Origin: Actinomycetes bacterium
GTDB taxonomy: Bacteria; Actinomycetota; Actinomycetes; Propionibacteriales; Propionibacteriaceae
DNA length: 18,281 bases
Assembly (NCBI GenBank): GCA_023432725.1
Contig: JAEYUH010000027.1
Location: forward strand, 1 to 18,281
Reading direction: 5' to 3'
A program made the translations under genes and the position numbers. Of the stretch, positions 1-7,185 are shown in pieces. How positions within the stretch are numbered: position 1 is the first letter of the stretch; each line of letters begins with the position of its first letter. The notes under the pieces are model-generated. The model was not told where the DNA came from. It worked only from the letters and a program-made list of their open reading frames with translations, and did no database searches.

Positions 1-27
1 CCCCTGCCACCAGCACCACGGAGGGGG

Positions 28-1683
28 TCACACGCCGAGGGCGGCCCCCATCTCGGCGCGCAGCCCTGCCATCACCTCCGCGGCCTGCTCCCGGGCGGCG
101 CCCAGATCCTGGCTCGCCGCGGCCTCCAGCCGCACCTGCAGGTAGCACTTCAGCTTCGGCTCGGTGCCCGACGGCCTGGCGACCGCCCGCACCCGGGCGC
201 CCTCCAGCAGCATCCCGTCGGTCGGAGGCAACCCGTCGAAGCCCTCGGCCAGGTCGACCACCCGCACCGGCTCCCCGACGAGCGTGGTGGGCGGCCGGGA
301 GCGCAGCCGCTCCATCGCGGCGGCGATCAGCGACAGGTCGCTCACCCGCACCGACAGCTGGGAGGTCAGGTGGACGCCGTACTGCCGGGCGATCTCGTCG
401 AGCCGGTCGGCCAGGGTCTGCCCGCTGGCGCGAAGACCTGCCACCAGGGTGAGGACGCGCAGCGCGGTGGTGATGCCGTCCTTGTCGGGCACCGCGGCGG
501 CGTCGGTGCAGTAGCCGATCGCCTCCTCGTAGCCGAAGGCGAGGTCGGGCACCCGTCCGATCCACTTGAAGCCGGTGAGGGTGGTGGTGAACGGGTGACC
601 GTGGGCGGCAGCCATCGTGCCCAGCAGCGTGCTGGACACCACCGAGCACGCGTAGGTGCCCGTCACGCCATGGCGGATCGCGTCGTCGGCCAGCAGCGCG
701 CCCAGCTCGTCCCCGGTGAGCATCCGCCAGTCCCCGCCCACCACGGCCGCCACCGCGCACCGGTCCGCGTCCGGGTCGTTGGCGATCGCGACGTCGGCGC
801 CCACCTCGCGGGCCAGCGCCAATGCCAGGTCGATGGCGCCCGGTTCCTCGGGATTGGGGAAGGCGACGGTGGGGAAGTCGGGGTCGGGCTGCACCTGCTC
901 GGCGACCCGGTGCGGGGCGGGGAAGCCTGCGGCCTCGACCACCCGGTCGACCACGGCGGCGCCCACCCCGTGCAGCGCCGTGTACACCCAGGTCAGCTCC
1001 CGGGGCGACCCGGGCGCCACCAGCGAGGCGGCCCTGGCGACGTAGGCGTCGACGAGGTCGTCGCCGACCGTGCGGTAGTCGGTGCTGCGGGGCAGGTCCG
1101 CCACCGGACCGGTCGACGCCGCAGCGATCCCGGCGGCGATGTCGGCATCGGCCGGCGGCACGATCTGGGAGCCGTCGCCGAGGTACACCTTGTAGCCGTT
1201 GTCCTGCGGCGGGTTGTGGGACGCGGTCACCACCACCCCCGCTGCACAGCCGTAGTGGCGGATGCCGAAGGCCACCACAGGGGTGGGCAGCGGACGCGAG
1301 CACAGCAGCGGCGCGAGCCCGGCGGCGGCCAGGATCTCGGCGGTGTCGCGTGCGAACACCTCAGAGTTGTGGCGGGCGTCGTAGCCGACCACCACCGGCG
1401 CACCCTGGTGGCCGCGGGAACGCAGGTAGCCGGCGAGCCCTGCGGCCGCGCGCGAGACGACCACCCGGTTCATCCGGGCCGGGCCGGGACCGAGCGGCCC
1501 GCGCAGCCCGGCCGTCCCGAAACTGAGCGGTCCGGAGAAGGCGTCGGTGAGCTCGTCCAGCGCCGACGTGTCGCCGTCGAGGGCGGCGGCGAGCAGTTCG
1601 TCCAGCCGGGCGGCGGTGGCCGGATCGGGATCGCTGTCCCGCCAGTCGAGGACGGCCCGGCGGAGCTCGTCGGAGATGGTCAC
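28..1683 (-). CDS. Phospho-sugar mutase (PGM2-like phosphoglucomutase/phosphopentomutase)
   Basis: A 551-residue cytosolic alpha-D-phosphohexomutase. The family moves phosphate between C1 and C6 (or C5) of sugars through a phosphoserine. The active-site loop TASHNP is at residues 153-158 (Ser155), the metal-binding DPDADR at 303-308, the sugar-specificity loop GYEEAIG at 384-390, and a C-terminal phosphate-binding RPSGTEPK follows. SFGTAGLRG near residue 54 is typical of the long PGM2/PmmB type. The gene starts with GTG, which overlaps the TGA stop of the upstream purine nucleoside phosphorylase as GTGA. A GGAG sits five bases before the start. The coupling suggests that ribose-1-phosphate made by the phosphorylase is a substrate, as in PGM2-type phosphopentomutases; this is inference, and glucose- or mannose-phosphate mutase activity is the alternative. 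All key motifs are intact. M. tuberculosis PmmB is the likely counterpart. Confidence 0.93.
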   Translation of the reverse strand: MTISDELRRAVLDWRDSDPDPATAARLDELLAAALDGDTSALDELTDAFSGPLSFGTAGLRGPLGPGPARMNRVVVSRAAAGLAGYLRSRGHQGAPVVVGYDARHNSEVFARDTAEILAAAGLAPLLCSRPLPTPVVAFGIRHYGCAAGVVVTASHNPPQDNGYKVYLGDGSQIVPPADADIAAGIAAASTGPVADLPRSTDYRTVGDDLVDAYVARAASLVAPGSPRELTWVYTALHGVGAAVVDRVVEAAGFPAPHRVAEQVQPDPDFPTVAFPNPEEPGAIDLALALAREVGADVAIANDPDADRCAVAAVVGGDWRMLTGDELGALLADDAIRHGVTGTYACSVVSSTLLGTMAAAHGHPFTTTLTGFKWIGRVPDLAFGYEEAIGYCTDAAAVPDKDGITTALRVLTLVAGLRASGQTLADRLDEIARQYGVHLTSQLSVRVSDLSLIAAAMERLRSRPPTTLVGEPVRVVDLAEGFDGLPPTDGMLLEGARVRAVARPSGTEPKLKCYLQVRLEAAASQDLGAAREQAAEVMAGLRAEMGAALGV

Positions 1684-2471
1684 AGCCGCTCCAGCAGCCC
1701 GGTGAGGAGCGCGCGGAGCCGGGGCTCGGCGGCCCGTCCGGCCTCGATCACCTCGGCGTGGTCCAGCGGCTCGGGGGAGATCCCCGCGCCGAGGTTGGTA
1801 ACCAGTGAGATCCCCAGCACCTCCATTCCGGCCTCGCGGGCGGCGATCGTCTCCAAGGTCGTGGACATCCCGACCAGGTCGCCGCCCAGCACCCGTGCCA
1901 TCTTCACCTCCGCCGGGGTCTCGTACTGCGGGCCGCGGAACTGCACGTACACCCCCTCCAGGAGGGTGGGGTCCACCTCGCGGGCGAGTTCGCGCAGCCG
2001 CACCGAGTACGCCTCGGTCAGGTCGATGAAGGTGGCTCCCTTGAGCGGGGTGGCGCCGGTCAGGTTGATGTGGTCGCGGATCAGCACCGGCATTCCGGGG
2101 GTGTAGTCGGGGTTCAGCCCCCCGCAGCCGTTGGTGAGGACGATGGTGGTGGCCCCGGCGGCTGCCGCCGTCCGGACGCCGTGGACCACCGGCTCGACGC
2201 CCCTGCCCTCGTAGAAGTGGGTCCGCCCGGTGAACAGCGCTGCCACCTTCCCCGCCGCCGTGCGCAGCAGGCGCAGTTCGCCGCCGTGGCCTGCGACGAC
2301 CGGGGCGGAGAATCCGGGGACGCTGTGCAGCGGGAGGGCGCCGATCGGCTCACCGAGCCCTGCGGCGGCACTGGACCAGCCGGACCCCAGCACCAGGGCG
2401 AGGTCGATGCGGTCGATTCCGAAGCCTTCCAGGACGTGCGCGGCCGCCGCCCGTGGGTCGAGATCAGTCAC
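1680..2471 (-). CDS. punA: Purine nucleoside phosphorylase, trimeric class
   Basis: A 263-residue purine nucleoside phosphorylase of the trimeric PNP/MTAP family. It splits inosine or guanosine with phosphate to the free base and ribose-1-phosphate in the cytosol. The phosphate-binding region LVLGSGWSS is at 27-34, the GHGG loop at 61-64 and GRTHFYEG at 82-89. The base-binding segment GPQYETPAE is at 180-188 with Glu184, followed by GMST at 201-204 and a late TN pair (Asn226). The length fits the roughly 265-residue family. The start is GTG, nine bases after the stop of the membrane-protein gene. No good ribosome-binding site is visible, so coupling to the upstream gene is likely. A 15-base palindrome covers the start codon. 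The gene overlaps the following phosphomutase by four bases, giving a purine salvage operon. It corresponds to the gene called deoD in M. tuberculosis. Confidence 0.94.
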   Translation of the reverse strand: MTDLDPRAAAAHVLEGFGIDRIDLALVLGSGWSSAAAGLGEPIGALPLHSVPGFSAPVVAGHGGELRLLRTAAGKVAALFTGRTHFYEGRGVEPVVHGVRTAAAAGATTIVLTNGCGGLNPDYTPGMPVLIRDHINLTGATPLKGATFIDLTEAYSVRLRELAREVDPTLLEGVYVQFRGPQYETPAEVKMARVLGGDLVGMSTTLETIAAREAGMEVLGISLVTNLGAGISPEPLDHAEVIEAGRAAEPRLRALLTGLLERL

Positions 2472-2480
2472 GTCGTGACT
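2466..2480. repeat. 15-base palindrome over the punA start codon
   Basis: Two 7-base arms, AGTCACG and CGTGACT, flank a single central T. The palindrome includes the GTG start codon of the purine nucleoside phosphorylase and ends one base from the stop codon of the membrane-protein gene. It could act as an operator or as a small hairpin around the start. A palindrome this size is expected about once per 18 kb by chance, so only its position makes it noteworthy. Confidence 0.35.
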
Positions 2481-2969
2481 CTACCGATCCCCCTCCGAGG
2501 AGGCCACCGGGCGCGGGACGGAGTCGGCTTCGGAGGGGTCCTCCTCGTCCTCGTCATCCTCGTCGTCCTCGGCCAGGACTGTGAACAGCGATTCCGCGCG
2601 CAGTCGGCGGCGCGGCAGGTGGGTGATCACCACCAGCATGGCCACCAGAAGGCCCACCCAGACCGCTGCAAGCCCGGGGTGCACCATGCCGCGGGGGCCG
2701 GTGAGGTAGGCGAAGCCGACCAGCGCGAGGCCGACCAGCGCCAGCCCCGCGGCGACCCCCAGCGCCACCCTGCCCCGGCTGCCCAGGGGCTGCATCCGGC
2801 GCGCCAGGTGCCACAGGCCGAGGCCGAGCGCCGCCTGCAGCGGCAACGCCGCCAGTTCGAGCAGGACCACCTGGGCCGGGGTGGCCTCGGTCCAGCCGAG
2901 GATGATCATCGCCACGGCGGCGATCACCCCGTAGCCGATCAGGATGCCGACGATCCAGGGGCGGGTCAT
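2481..2969 (-). CDS. Small membrane protein with acidic C-terminal tail
   Basis: A 162-residue protein of unknown function. It has four likely membrane segments, at roughly residues 6-25, 31-55, 66-90 and 98-116, the last ending in a basic THLPRRRLR stretch. A cytoplasmic tail follows with a run of Asp and Glu (around 132-145, EDDEDDEDEEDP). No catalytic motif was recognised. Its place, first in the minus-strand operon before purine nucleoside phosphorylase and divergent from an LpdA-type flavoprotein, is that of the conserved membrane protein Rv3304 of M. tuberculosis as I remember it; the match rests on synteny and size. No good Shine-Dalgarno is seen. TAGGCT lies exactly six bases before the ATG, the arrangement of an actinobacterial leaderless gene. 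That it is a real gene is well supported by position and composition; its role is unknown. Confidence 0.8.
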   Translation of the reverse strand: MTRPWIVGILIGYGVIAAVAMIILGWTEATPAQVVLLELAALPLQAALGLGLWHLARRMQPLGSRGRVALGVAAGLALVGLALVGFAYLTGPRGMVHPGLAAVWVGLLVAMLVVITHLPRRRLRAESLFTVLAEDDEDDEDEEDPSEADSVPRPVASSEGDR

Positions 2970-3075
2970 CCCGGCAGCCTAGACGCTGGGGTGGCCGGGA
3001 CCGGTATCGGGCGGCCCGCGACGTGCGGGACCGGCGGGGGTTACGTCGTGGCCCACCGGCGGTAAGAATGCAGGA
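2970..3075. promoter_or_regulatory. Divergent promoter region, possibly leaderless in both directions
   Basis: A 106-base gap separates two divergent genes. On the minus strand TAGGCT (2976-2981) is followed by six bases and then the ATG of the membrane-protein gene. On the plus strand AAGAAT (3064-3069) is followed by six bases and the ATG of the flavoprotein gene, with TTACGT (3041-3046) 17 bases upstream as a weak -35. Neither gene has a convincing Shine-Dalgarno at normal spacing. A small inverted repeat, CCCGC-GACGT-GCGGG (3015-3029), sits in the middle and could be an operator. The promoter calls rest on motif and spacing only. Confidence 0.4.
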
Positions 3076-4482
3076 ATGGCGACCGTGGTGATCATCGGTG
3101 GCGGGCCGGGCGGCTACGAGGCGGCCCTGGTGGCCCGGCAACTCGGCGGCGAGGTGACCCTCGTCGAGCGCGCCGAGGTCGGCGGCTCCGCCGTCCTGAC
3201 CGACGTCGTCCCCAGCAAGACGCTGATCACCGCTGCCGAGCTGATGTCGGAGCTCCGCAGGGCGGGCGAGGTGGGGCTGCGGCTGCGCGGCGGCGGAGAC
3301 CTGGCGCCCTCCGTCGAGGTGGACCTGGGGGGCGTGAACCGCCGGATCCGGGCGCTCGCCGAGGCGCAGTCGCAGGACATCCGGCGCCGGCTGACCGAGG
3401 ACGGCGTCCGGTTGATCCGCGGCACGGGTCGGCTGGACGGCACCAGCCGGGTGATCGCCAGCACGGAGCACGGCGACGAGGCGCTGCCCGCCGACATCAT
3501 CCTCGTGGCGACCGGCGCGCGGCCGCGGGAGCTGCCGACCGCCGTCCCCGACGGCGAACGGATCCTGACCTGGACCCAGCTCTACCACCTGGATCGGCTG
3601 CCCGAGCACCTGGTGGTGGTCGGGTCGGGGGTGACCGGCGCCGAGTTCGCCAGCGCCTACCGAACCCTCGGCGCCGACGTGACCCTCGTCTCGTCCCGCA
3701 GCCAGGTGCTGCCGGGGGAGGACGCCGACGCCGGCGCGCTGATCCAGACGGTGTTCGAGGCCAGCGGCATGACGGTGCTCAGCAACACAAGGGCGGCCTC
3801 GGTGGCCCGGCGGGGCGACGAGGTGGTGGTGACCCTCGCCGACGGCGCCGAGGTGCTCGGCTCGCACTGCCTGATGGCGGTCGGCGCGATCCCCAACACC
3901 GCAGGGCTCGGACTCACCGAGGCCGGGGTGGCGTTGGGACCAGACGGTCACATCACCGTCGACAAGGTCTCCCGGACCTCGGCCCGGGGGGTCTACGCCG
4001 CCGGCGACTGCACGGGGGTGTTCGCGCTCGCCTCGGTCGCCGCCATGCAGGGCAGGATCGCGATGTGGCACGCCCTGGGCGACGCCGTCACCCCGCTGGA
4101 CCTCAAGGCGGTGGCCGCCACCGTGTTCACCGCGCCGGAGATCGCGACGGTGGGGGTCAGCGAGAAGGACCTGTCCGACGACCTGCGGGGGGTGGTGGCG
4201 CGGTTGCCGCTGCGGTCCAACGCCCGCGCCAAGATGCGGGCCGTCACCGACGGCTTCGTGAAGCTGATCTGCCTGCCGGCGACGGGAACGGTGATCGGTG
4301 GGGTGGTGGTGGCGCCCTCGGCCAGTGAGCTGATCCACCCGTTGTCGGTGGCGGTACGCAACCAGCTGACGGTCGATGAGCTGGCCGGCTCGTTCACCGT
4401 CTACCCGTCGCTGTCAGGCTCGCTGGGAGAGGTGGCGCGCCGGCTGCACGGGCACGCCGCCGACCGGGTCATCACGTACTGA
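3076..4482 (+). CDS. lpdA: LpdA-type NAD(P)H-quinone dehydrogenase (flavoprotein disulfide reductase family)
   Basis: A 468-residue cytosolic FAD/NAD(P)-binding protein of the disulfide reductase fold. The FAD-binding GGGPGG is at 8-13 and the second Rossmann motif GSGVTGAEF is in the middle. ATGARPRELP and the YAAGDCTG FAD motif follow, then a C-terminal dimerisation domain. The redox-active disulfide is absent: the canonical CxxxxC before PSK (46-48) reads Ala39 to Val44, and the C-terminal His-Glu pair of true lipoamide dehydrogenases is replaced by VYPSLSGSLGE. It therefore cannot act as dihydrolipoamide dehydrogenase. The same reduced pattern is known in M. tuberculosis LpdA (Rv3303c), which reduces quinones and aids oxidative-stress survival, and the sequence closely resembles it. 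The gene is divergent from the salvage operon, and its 3' end overlaps that of the ROK regulator by 11 bases. Confidence 0.9.
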   Translation: MATVVIIGGGPGGYEAALVARQLGGEVTLVERAEVGGSAVLTDVVPSKTLITAAELMSELRRAGEVGLRLRGGGDLAPSVEVDLGGVNRRIRALAEAQSQDIRRRLTEDGVRLIRGTGRLDGTSRVIASTEHGDEALPADIILVATGARPRELPTAVPDGERILTWTQLYHLDRLPEHLVVVGSGVTGAEFASAYRTLGADVTLVSSRSQVLPGEDADAGALIQTVFEASGMTVLSNTRAASVARRGDEVVVTLADGAEVLGSHCLMAVGAIPNTAGLGLTEAGVALGPDGHITVDKVSRTSARGVYAAGDCTGVFALASVAAMQGRIAMWHALGDAVTPLDLKAVAATVFTAPEIATVGVSEKDLSDDLRGVVARLPLRSNARAKMRAVTDGFVKLICLPATGTVIGGVVVAPSASELIHPLSVAVRNQLTVDELAGSFTVYPSLSGSLGEVARRLHGHAADRVITY

Positions 4483-5692
4483 GGACGCCGACCGCATCGG
4501 GGTCGTCGATCCGCCGGCCGACCGAGGCAGGATCGGACAGCAGCCGCGTGAACGCCAGCTGGGCGGCGCCGATCATCAGCAGGTGCGAACCCACCTCGGT
4601 CGCGGTGATCCGCACGCCGTCGAAGGAGGGCGGCAGGGCGGCCGCGGCGACCGCGGCGTGCAACCGCTCGGGGTCGTAGGCCAGCAGCGCCGACAGGAAG
4701 CCGCCCAGCGCCACCACCTGCGGGTTGAGCAGGTTGATGGCGGAGGCCAGCGCGGTGCCGAGGTGGTCGAGCTGGCGCTCAACAACCACCCGCACCTTCG
4801 GCGAGCGGTCGGCCAGGAGGGCCTTCTCGAAGGTGTCGGGGTCGACCCGGTCGAGGCCGAGCGCGGCCAGCAACTCGGCGCGGGTCACCTCGGCCTCGAG
4901 GGTTCCGGAGATCCCGGCGGAATCGGTAGCGGTCGAGGACGAGACCCGGATGTGGCCGAGCTCACCGCCGTAGCCCGAGGCCCCGGCCAGCAGTTCGCCG
5001 CCCGCCACGAGCCCGCCGCCGATCCCGCTGGCGCCGCCGTTGAGGTAAATGAAGTGCTGCCTGCCGCGGCCGGCTCCGAAGTCGCGTTCGGCCAGCGCCC
5101 CGAGCCCTGCGTCGTTGGCGACCGAGACCGGTAGCCCGGTGGCGCGTTCGAGTGGCTCCCCGAACGGCTCCTCGTGCCAGTTCAGGTGCGGCGCGTTCAT
5201 CACCACGCCGTCACGGGTGCGGACCTGGCCGGGGACCGCCACCCCGATGCCCGCCATCAGGTGCTCGTCGAGCTCGAGCCGCATCCCGCCGACCACCGCC
5301 GCGATGATGCTGACGGCCTCGGCGGCGGACGGGATCCGGTCGTAGTCGTGCCGGATCACCCGCTTCACGGTGCCGTCCAGCCCGACCAGGCCGATGGTCA
5401 GGGCATCGATCTCGGGGTTGACCGCGATCGCCGCCACGTTCGGACGGACCGCGACGACAGGGCTGGGCCGCCCCACCCGGCGGGAGGCATCCGGCTCGCG
5501 CTCGCTGACGAGGTTGAGGTCGACGAGGTCGGCGACCAGGCTGGCGATGGTGGAGCGATTGCGTCCGGTGGCCCGGCTGAGCTCGGCCCGGGAGCATGGC
5601 CCGGACAGGTAGAGGATGCGCAGCACGGCGGACAGGTTCGCCCGGCGGATGCTCTCCGTGGTGCCGGTGATGCCGCCGGTGCCTCCTGGCAT
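4472..5692 (-). CDS. xylR: ROK-family transcriptional regulator (XylR-like repressor)
   Basis: A 406-residue ROK repressor, probably a xylose-responsive repressor of xylA and xylB. An N-terminal winged helix-turn-helix spans about 15-65 (SRAELSRATGRNRSTIASLVADLVD), followed by an ROK sugar-kinase-like domain with GVAVPG (150-155), VANDAG (191-196), NGGASGIGGG (218-227) and the ExGH motif GELGH (243-247). The usual zinc site CxCGxxGC after ExGH is missing; residues 250-265 are Ser/Thr-rich with no Cys. The ATG at 5692 is chosen because AAGGAGG lies four bases before it and the protein then begins like other ROK repressors. An in-frame extension to 6013 would run into the promoter and xylA. The gene is divergent from xylA across a region with two operator candidates. 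The effector is inferred from context and could be another sugar. Confidence 0.9.
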   Translation of the reverse strand: MPGGTGGITGTTESIRRANLSAVLRILYLSGPCSRAELSRATGRNRSTIASLVADLVDLNLVSEREPDASRRVGRPSPVVAVRPNVAAIAVNPEIDALTIGLVGLDGTVKRVIRHDYDRIPSAAEAVSIIAAVVGGMRLELDEHLMAGIGVAVPGQVRTRDGVVMNAPHLNWHEEPFGEPLERATGLPVSVANDAGLGALAERDFGAGRGRQHFIYLNGGASGIGGGLVAGGELLAGASGYGGELGHIRVSSSTATDSAGISGTLEAEVTRAELLAALGLDRVDPDTFEKALLADRSPKVRVVVERQLDHLGTALASAINLLNPQVVALGGFLSALLAYDPERLHAAVAAAALPPSFDGVRITATEVGSHLLMIGAAQLAFTRLLSDPASVGRRIDDPDAVGVLST

Positions 5693-5978
5693 TGGGCCTC
5701 CTTCGCACCGGCATCCTGCGGTCGGTGTCGATGCGGCGCACGCAGCGGCGGCGACACCCGTCCCACCTCGTTTGTGGATAAGCGCAACATAACCGCTGCC
5801 CTCTCGCGATGGCAAGCGTCCACGAAATCGCCGCGACGATGCCACCTCCCTGACGGCCTCCAGCCAGGCGCGTAACCCCGAGGATGAGGTGGTCGGGGGA
5901 GGTGGACAGGCGACCGCGGGGATTATATGTTGGTGAAGGCAACATTCCGCACGCTGTAGTGACAGATTGGACCCTTCC
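5693..5978. promoter_or_regulatory. Divergent xylR-xylA control region with operator candidates
   Basis: This 286-base gap lies between two divergent starts. Near xylA, ATGTTG (5927-5932) and CAACAT (5940-5945) form an inverted repeat with a 7-base spacer. A related site, TTGTGGATAAGCGCAACAT at 5772-5790, matches it in 13 of 19 positions and sits about 80 bases upstream of xylR. ATGTTG/CAACAT resembles the GTTTG-N-CAAAC style of known XylR boxes. A possible xylA -10, TGTAGT (5955-5960), lies just downstream of the first site. No strong -35 is clear. Binding by the adjacent ROK protein, with autoregulation, is inferred from position. Confidence 0.55.
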
Positions 5979-7169
5979 GTGACTCTCACACCGACCCCCG
6001 CCGACAAGTTCACCTTCGGCCTCTGGACCGTTGGCTACGCCGGCAACGACCCGTTCGGGCCCGCCACCCGCGCCCCGATGGACGTCGTCCACGTCGTCGA
6101 GAAGCTCGCCGAGCTCGGCGCCTACGGGCTCACCTTCCACGACGACGACCTGTTCGCCTTCGGGTCGACCGAGGACGAGCGGCGCAAGCAGATCGACCGG
6201 CTGAAGGCCGCCCTCGAGGCGACCGGCCTGAAGACGCCGATGATCACCACGAACCTGTTCAGCCAGCCGGTGTTCAAGGACGGCGGGTTCACGTCCAACG
6301 ACCGCACGGTGCGCCGCTTCGCGCTGCGCAAGGTGCTGCGCAATATCGACCTCGCCGCCGAGCTCGGTGCCACCACGTTCGTGATGTGGGGCGGCCGCGA
6401 GGGCGCCGAGTACGACGCAGCCAAGGACATCAGGGCCGCCCTCGAGCGCTACCGCGAGGCCGTCAACCTGCTCGGCCAGTACGTCGTCGACAAGGGCTAC
6501 GACATCAAGTTCGCCATCGAGCCCAAGCCGAACGAGCCCCGTGGCGACATCCTGCTGCCGACCGTCGGCCACGCGATCGCCTTCATCGAGACCCTCGAGC
6601 GTCCCGAGATGGTGGGCCTCAACCCCGAGGTCGGCCACGAGCAGATGGCCGGGCTCAACTTCGCCTCGGCGATCGCCCAGGCGCTGTACCACGGCAAGCT
6701 CTTCCACATCGACCTCAACGGCCAGCGCGGCATCAAGTACGACCAGGACCTGGTCTTCGGCCACGGTGACCTGCACAACTCGTTCGCGCTGGTCGACCTG
6801 CTGGAGAACGGCGGCCCGAACGGTGGCCAGGCCTACACCGGCCCGCGCCACTTCGACTACAAGCCGTCGCGCACCGAGAACGAGGACGGGGTCTGGGTGT
6901 CGGCCGAGGCCAACATGAAGACCTACCTGCTGCTGAAGGAGCGGGCGGCGGCCTTCCGCGCCGATCCCGAGGTGCAGGAGGCGCTCGCGGCGGCCAAGGT
7001 GCCCGAGCTGTCGGTGCCCACGCTGGGTGACGGCGAGAGCTACGACGACCTGATCGCCGACCGCTCCGCCTTCGAGGACTTCGACGCAGGCCGGTACTTC
7101 AACGAGATCGGGTTCGGCTTCGTCCGCGTCCAGCAGCTGGCCACCGAGCACCTGCTCGGCGCCCGGTAG
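5979..7169 (+). CDS. xylA: Xylose isomerase (class I)
   Basis: A 396-residue TIM-barrel metalloenzyme converting D-xylose to D-xylulose, and also glucose to fructose, in the cytosol. Active-site residues fall at the numbering known for Streptomyces and Actinoplanes enzymes: Trp16, His54 and Asp57 (TFHDDD), Glu181 and Lys183 ([10 protein letters not shown]), Glu217 and His220 (NPEVGHE), Asp245, Asp255 and Asp257. The length matches the short class I actinobacterial type. Residue 20, commonly Trp in WTVGW, is Tyr. The GTG at 5979 is preferred because it gives [11 protein letters not shown], the usual N-terminus. An in-frame TTG at 5967 would add four residues. Neither start has a good Shine-Dalgarno, so translation may use a very short leader. 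The gene is followed 16 bases later by xylB and is divergent from the ROK regulator. Confidence 0.97.
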   Translation: MTLTPTPADKFTFGLWTVGYAGNDPFGPATRAPMDVVHVVEKLAELGAYGLTFHDDDLFAFGSTEDERRKQIDRLKAALEATGLKTPMITTNLFSQPVFKDGGFTSNDRTVRRFALRKVLRNIDLAAELGATTFVMWGGREGAEYDAAKDIRAALERYREAVNLLGQYVVDKGYDIKFAIEPKPNEPRGDILLPTVGHAIAFIETLERPEMVGLNPEVGHEQMAGLNFASAIAQALYHGKLFHIDLNGQRGIKYDQDLVFGHGDLHNSFALVDLLENGGPNGGQAYTGPRHFDYKPSRTENEDGVWVSAEANMKTYLLLKERAAAFRADPEVQEALAAAKVPELSVPTLGDGESYDDLIADRSAFEDFDAGRYFNEIGFGFVRVQQLATEHLLGAR

Positions 7170-7185
7170 AGACGGAGGGATGGGG

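Noticed and set aside
1..27. Possible hairpin CCCCT...AGGGG before the mutase stop
   Set aside because: Only five pairs with a wide loop, and the region is cut by the window edge.
2554..4338. Long open frame on the minus strand opposite the LpdA-type gene (594 codons)
   Set aside because: Rich in His, Gly, Arg and Gln with no recognisable domain, as expected of an antisense frame in GC-rich DNA; the plus-strand protein has clear FAD and NAD motifs.
5693..6013. N-terminal extension of the ROK regulator to 6013
   Set aside because: It would overlap the xylA start and both operator candidates. The ATG at 5692 has AAGGAGG and gives a normal ROK N-terminus.
7180..7185. xylB start at the ATG at 7180
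   Set aside because: GGAGG ends only one base upstream, too close. The ATG at 7186 has proper spacing and a family-like N-terminus.
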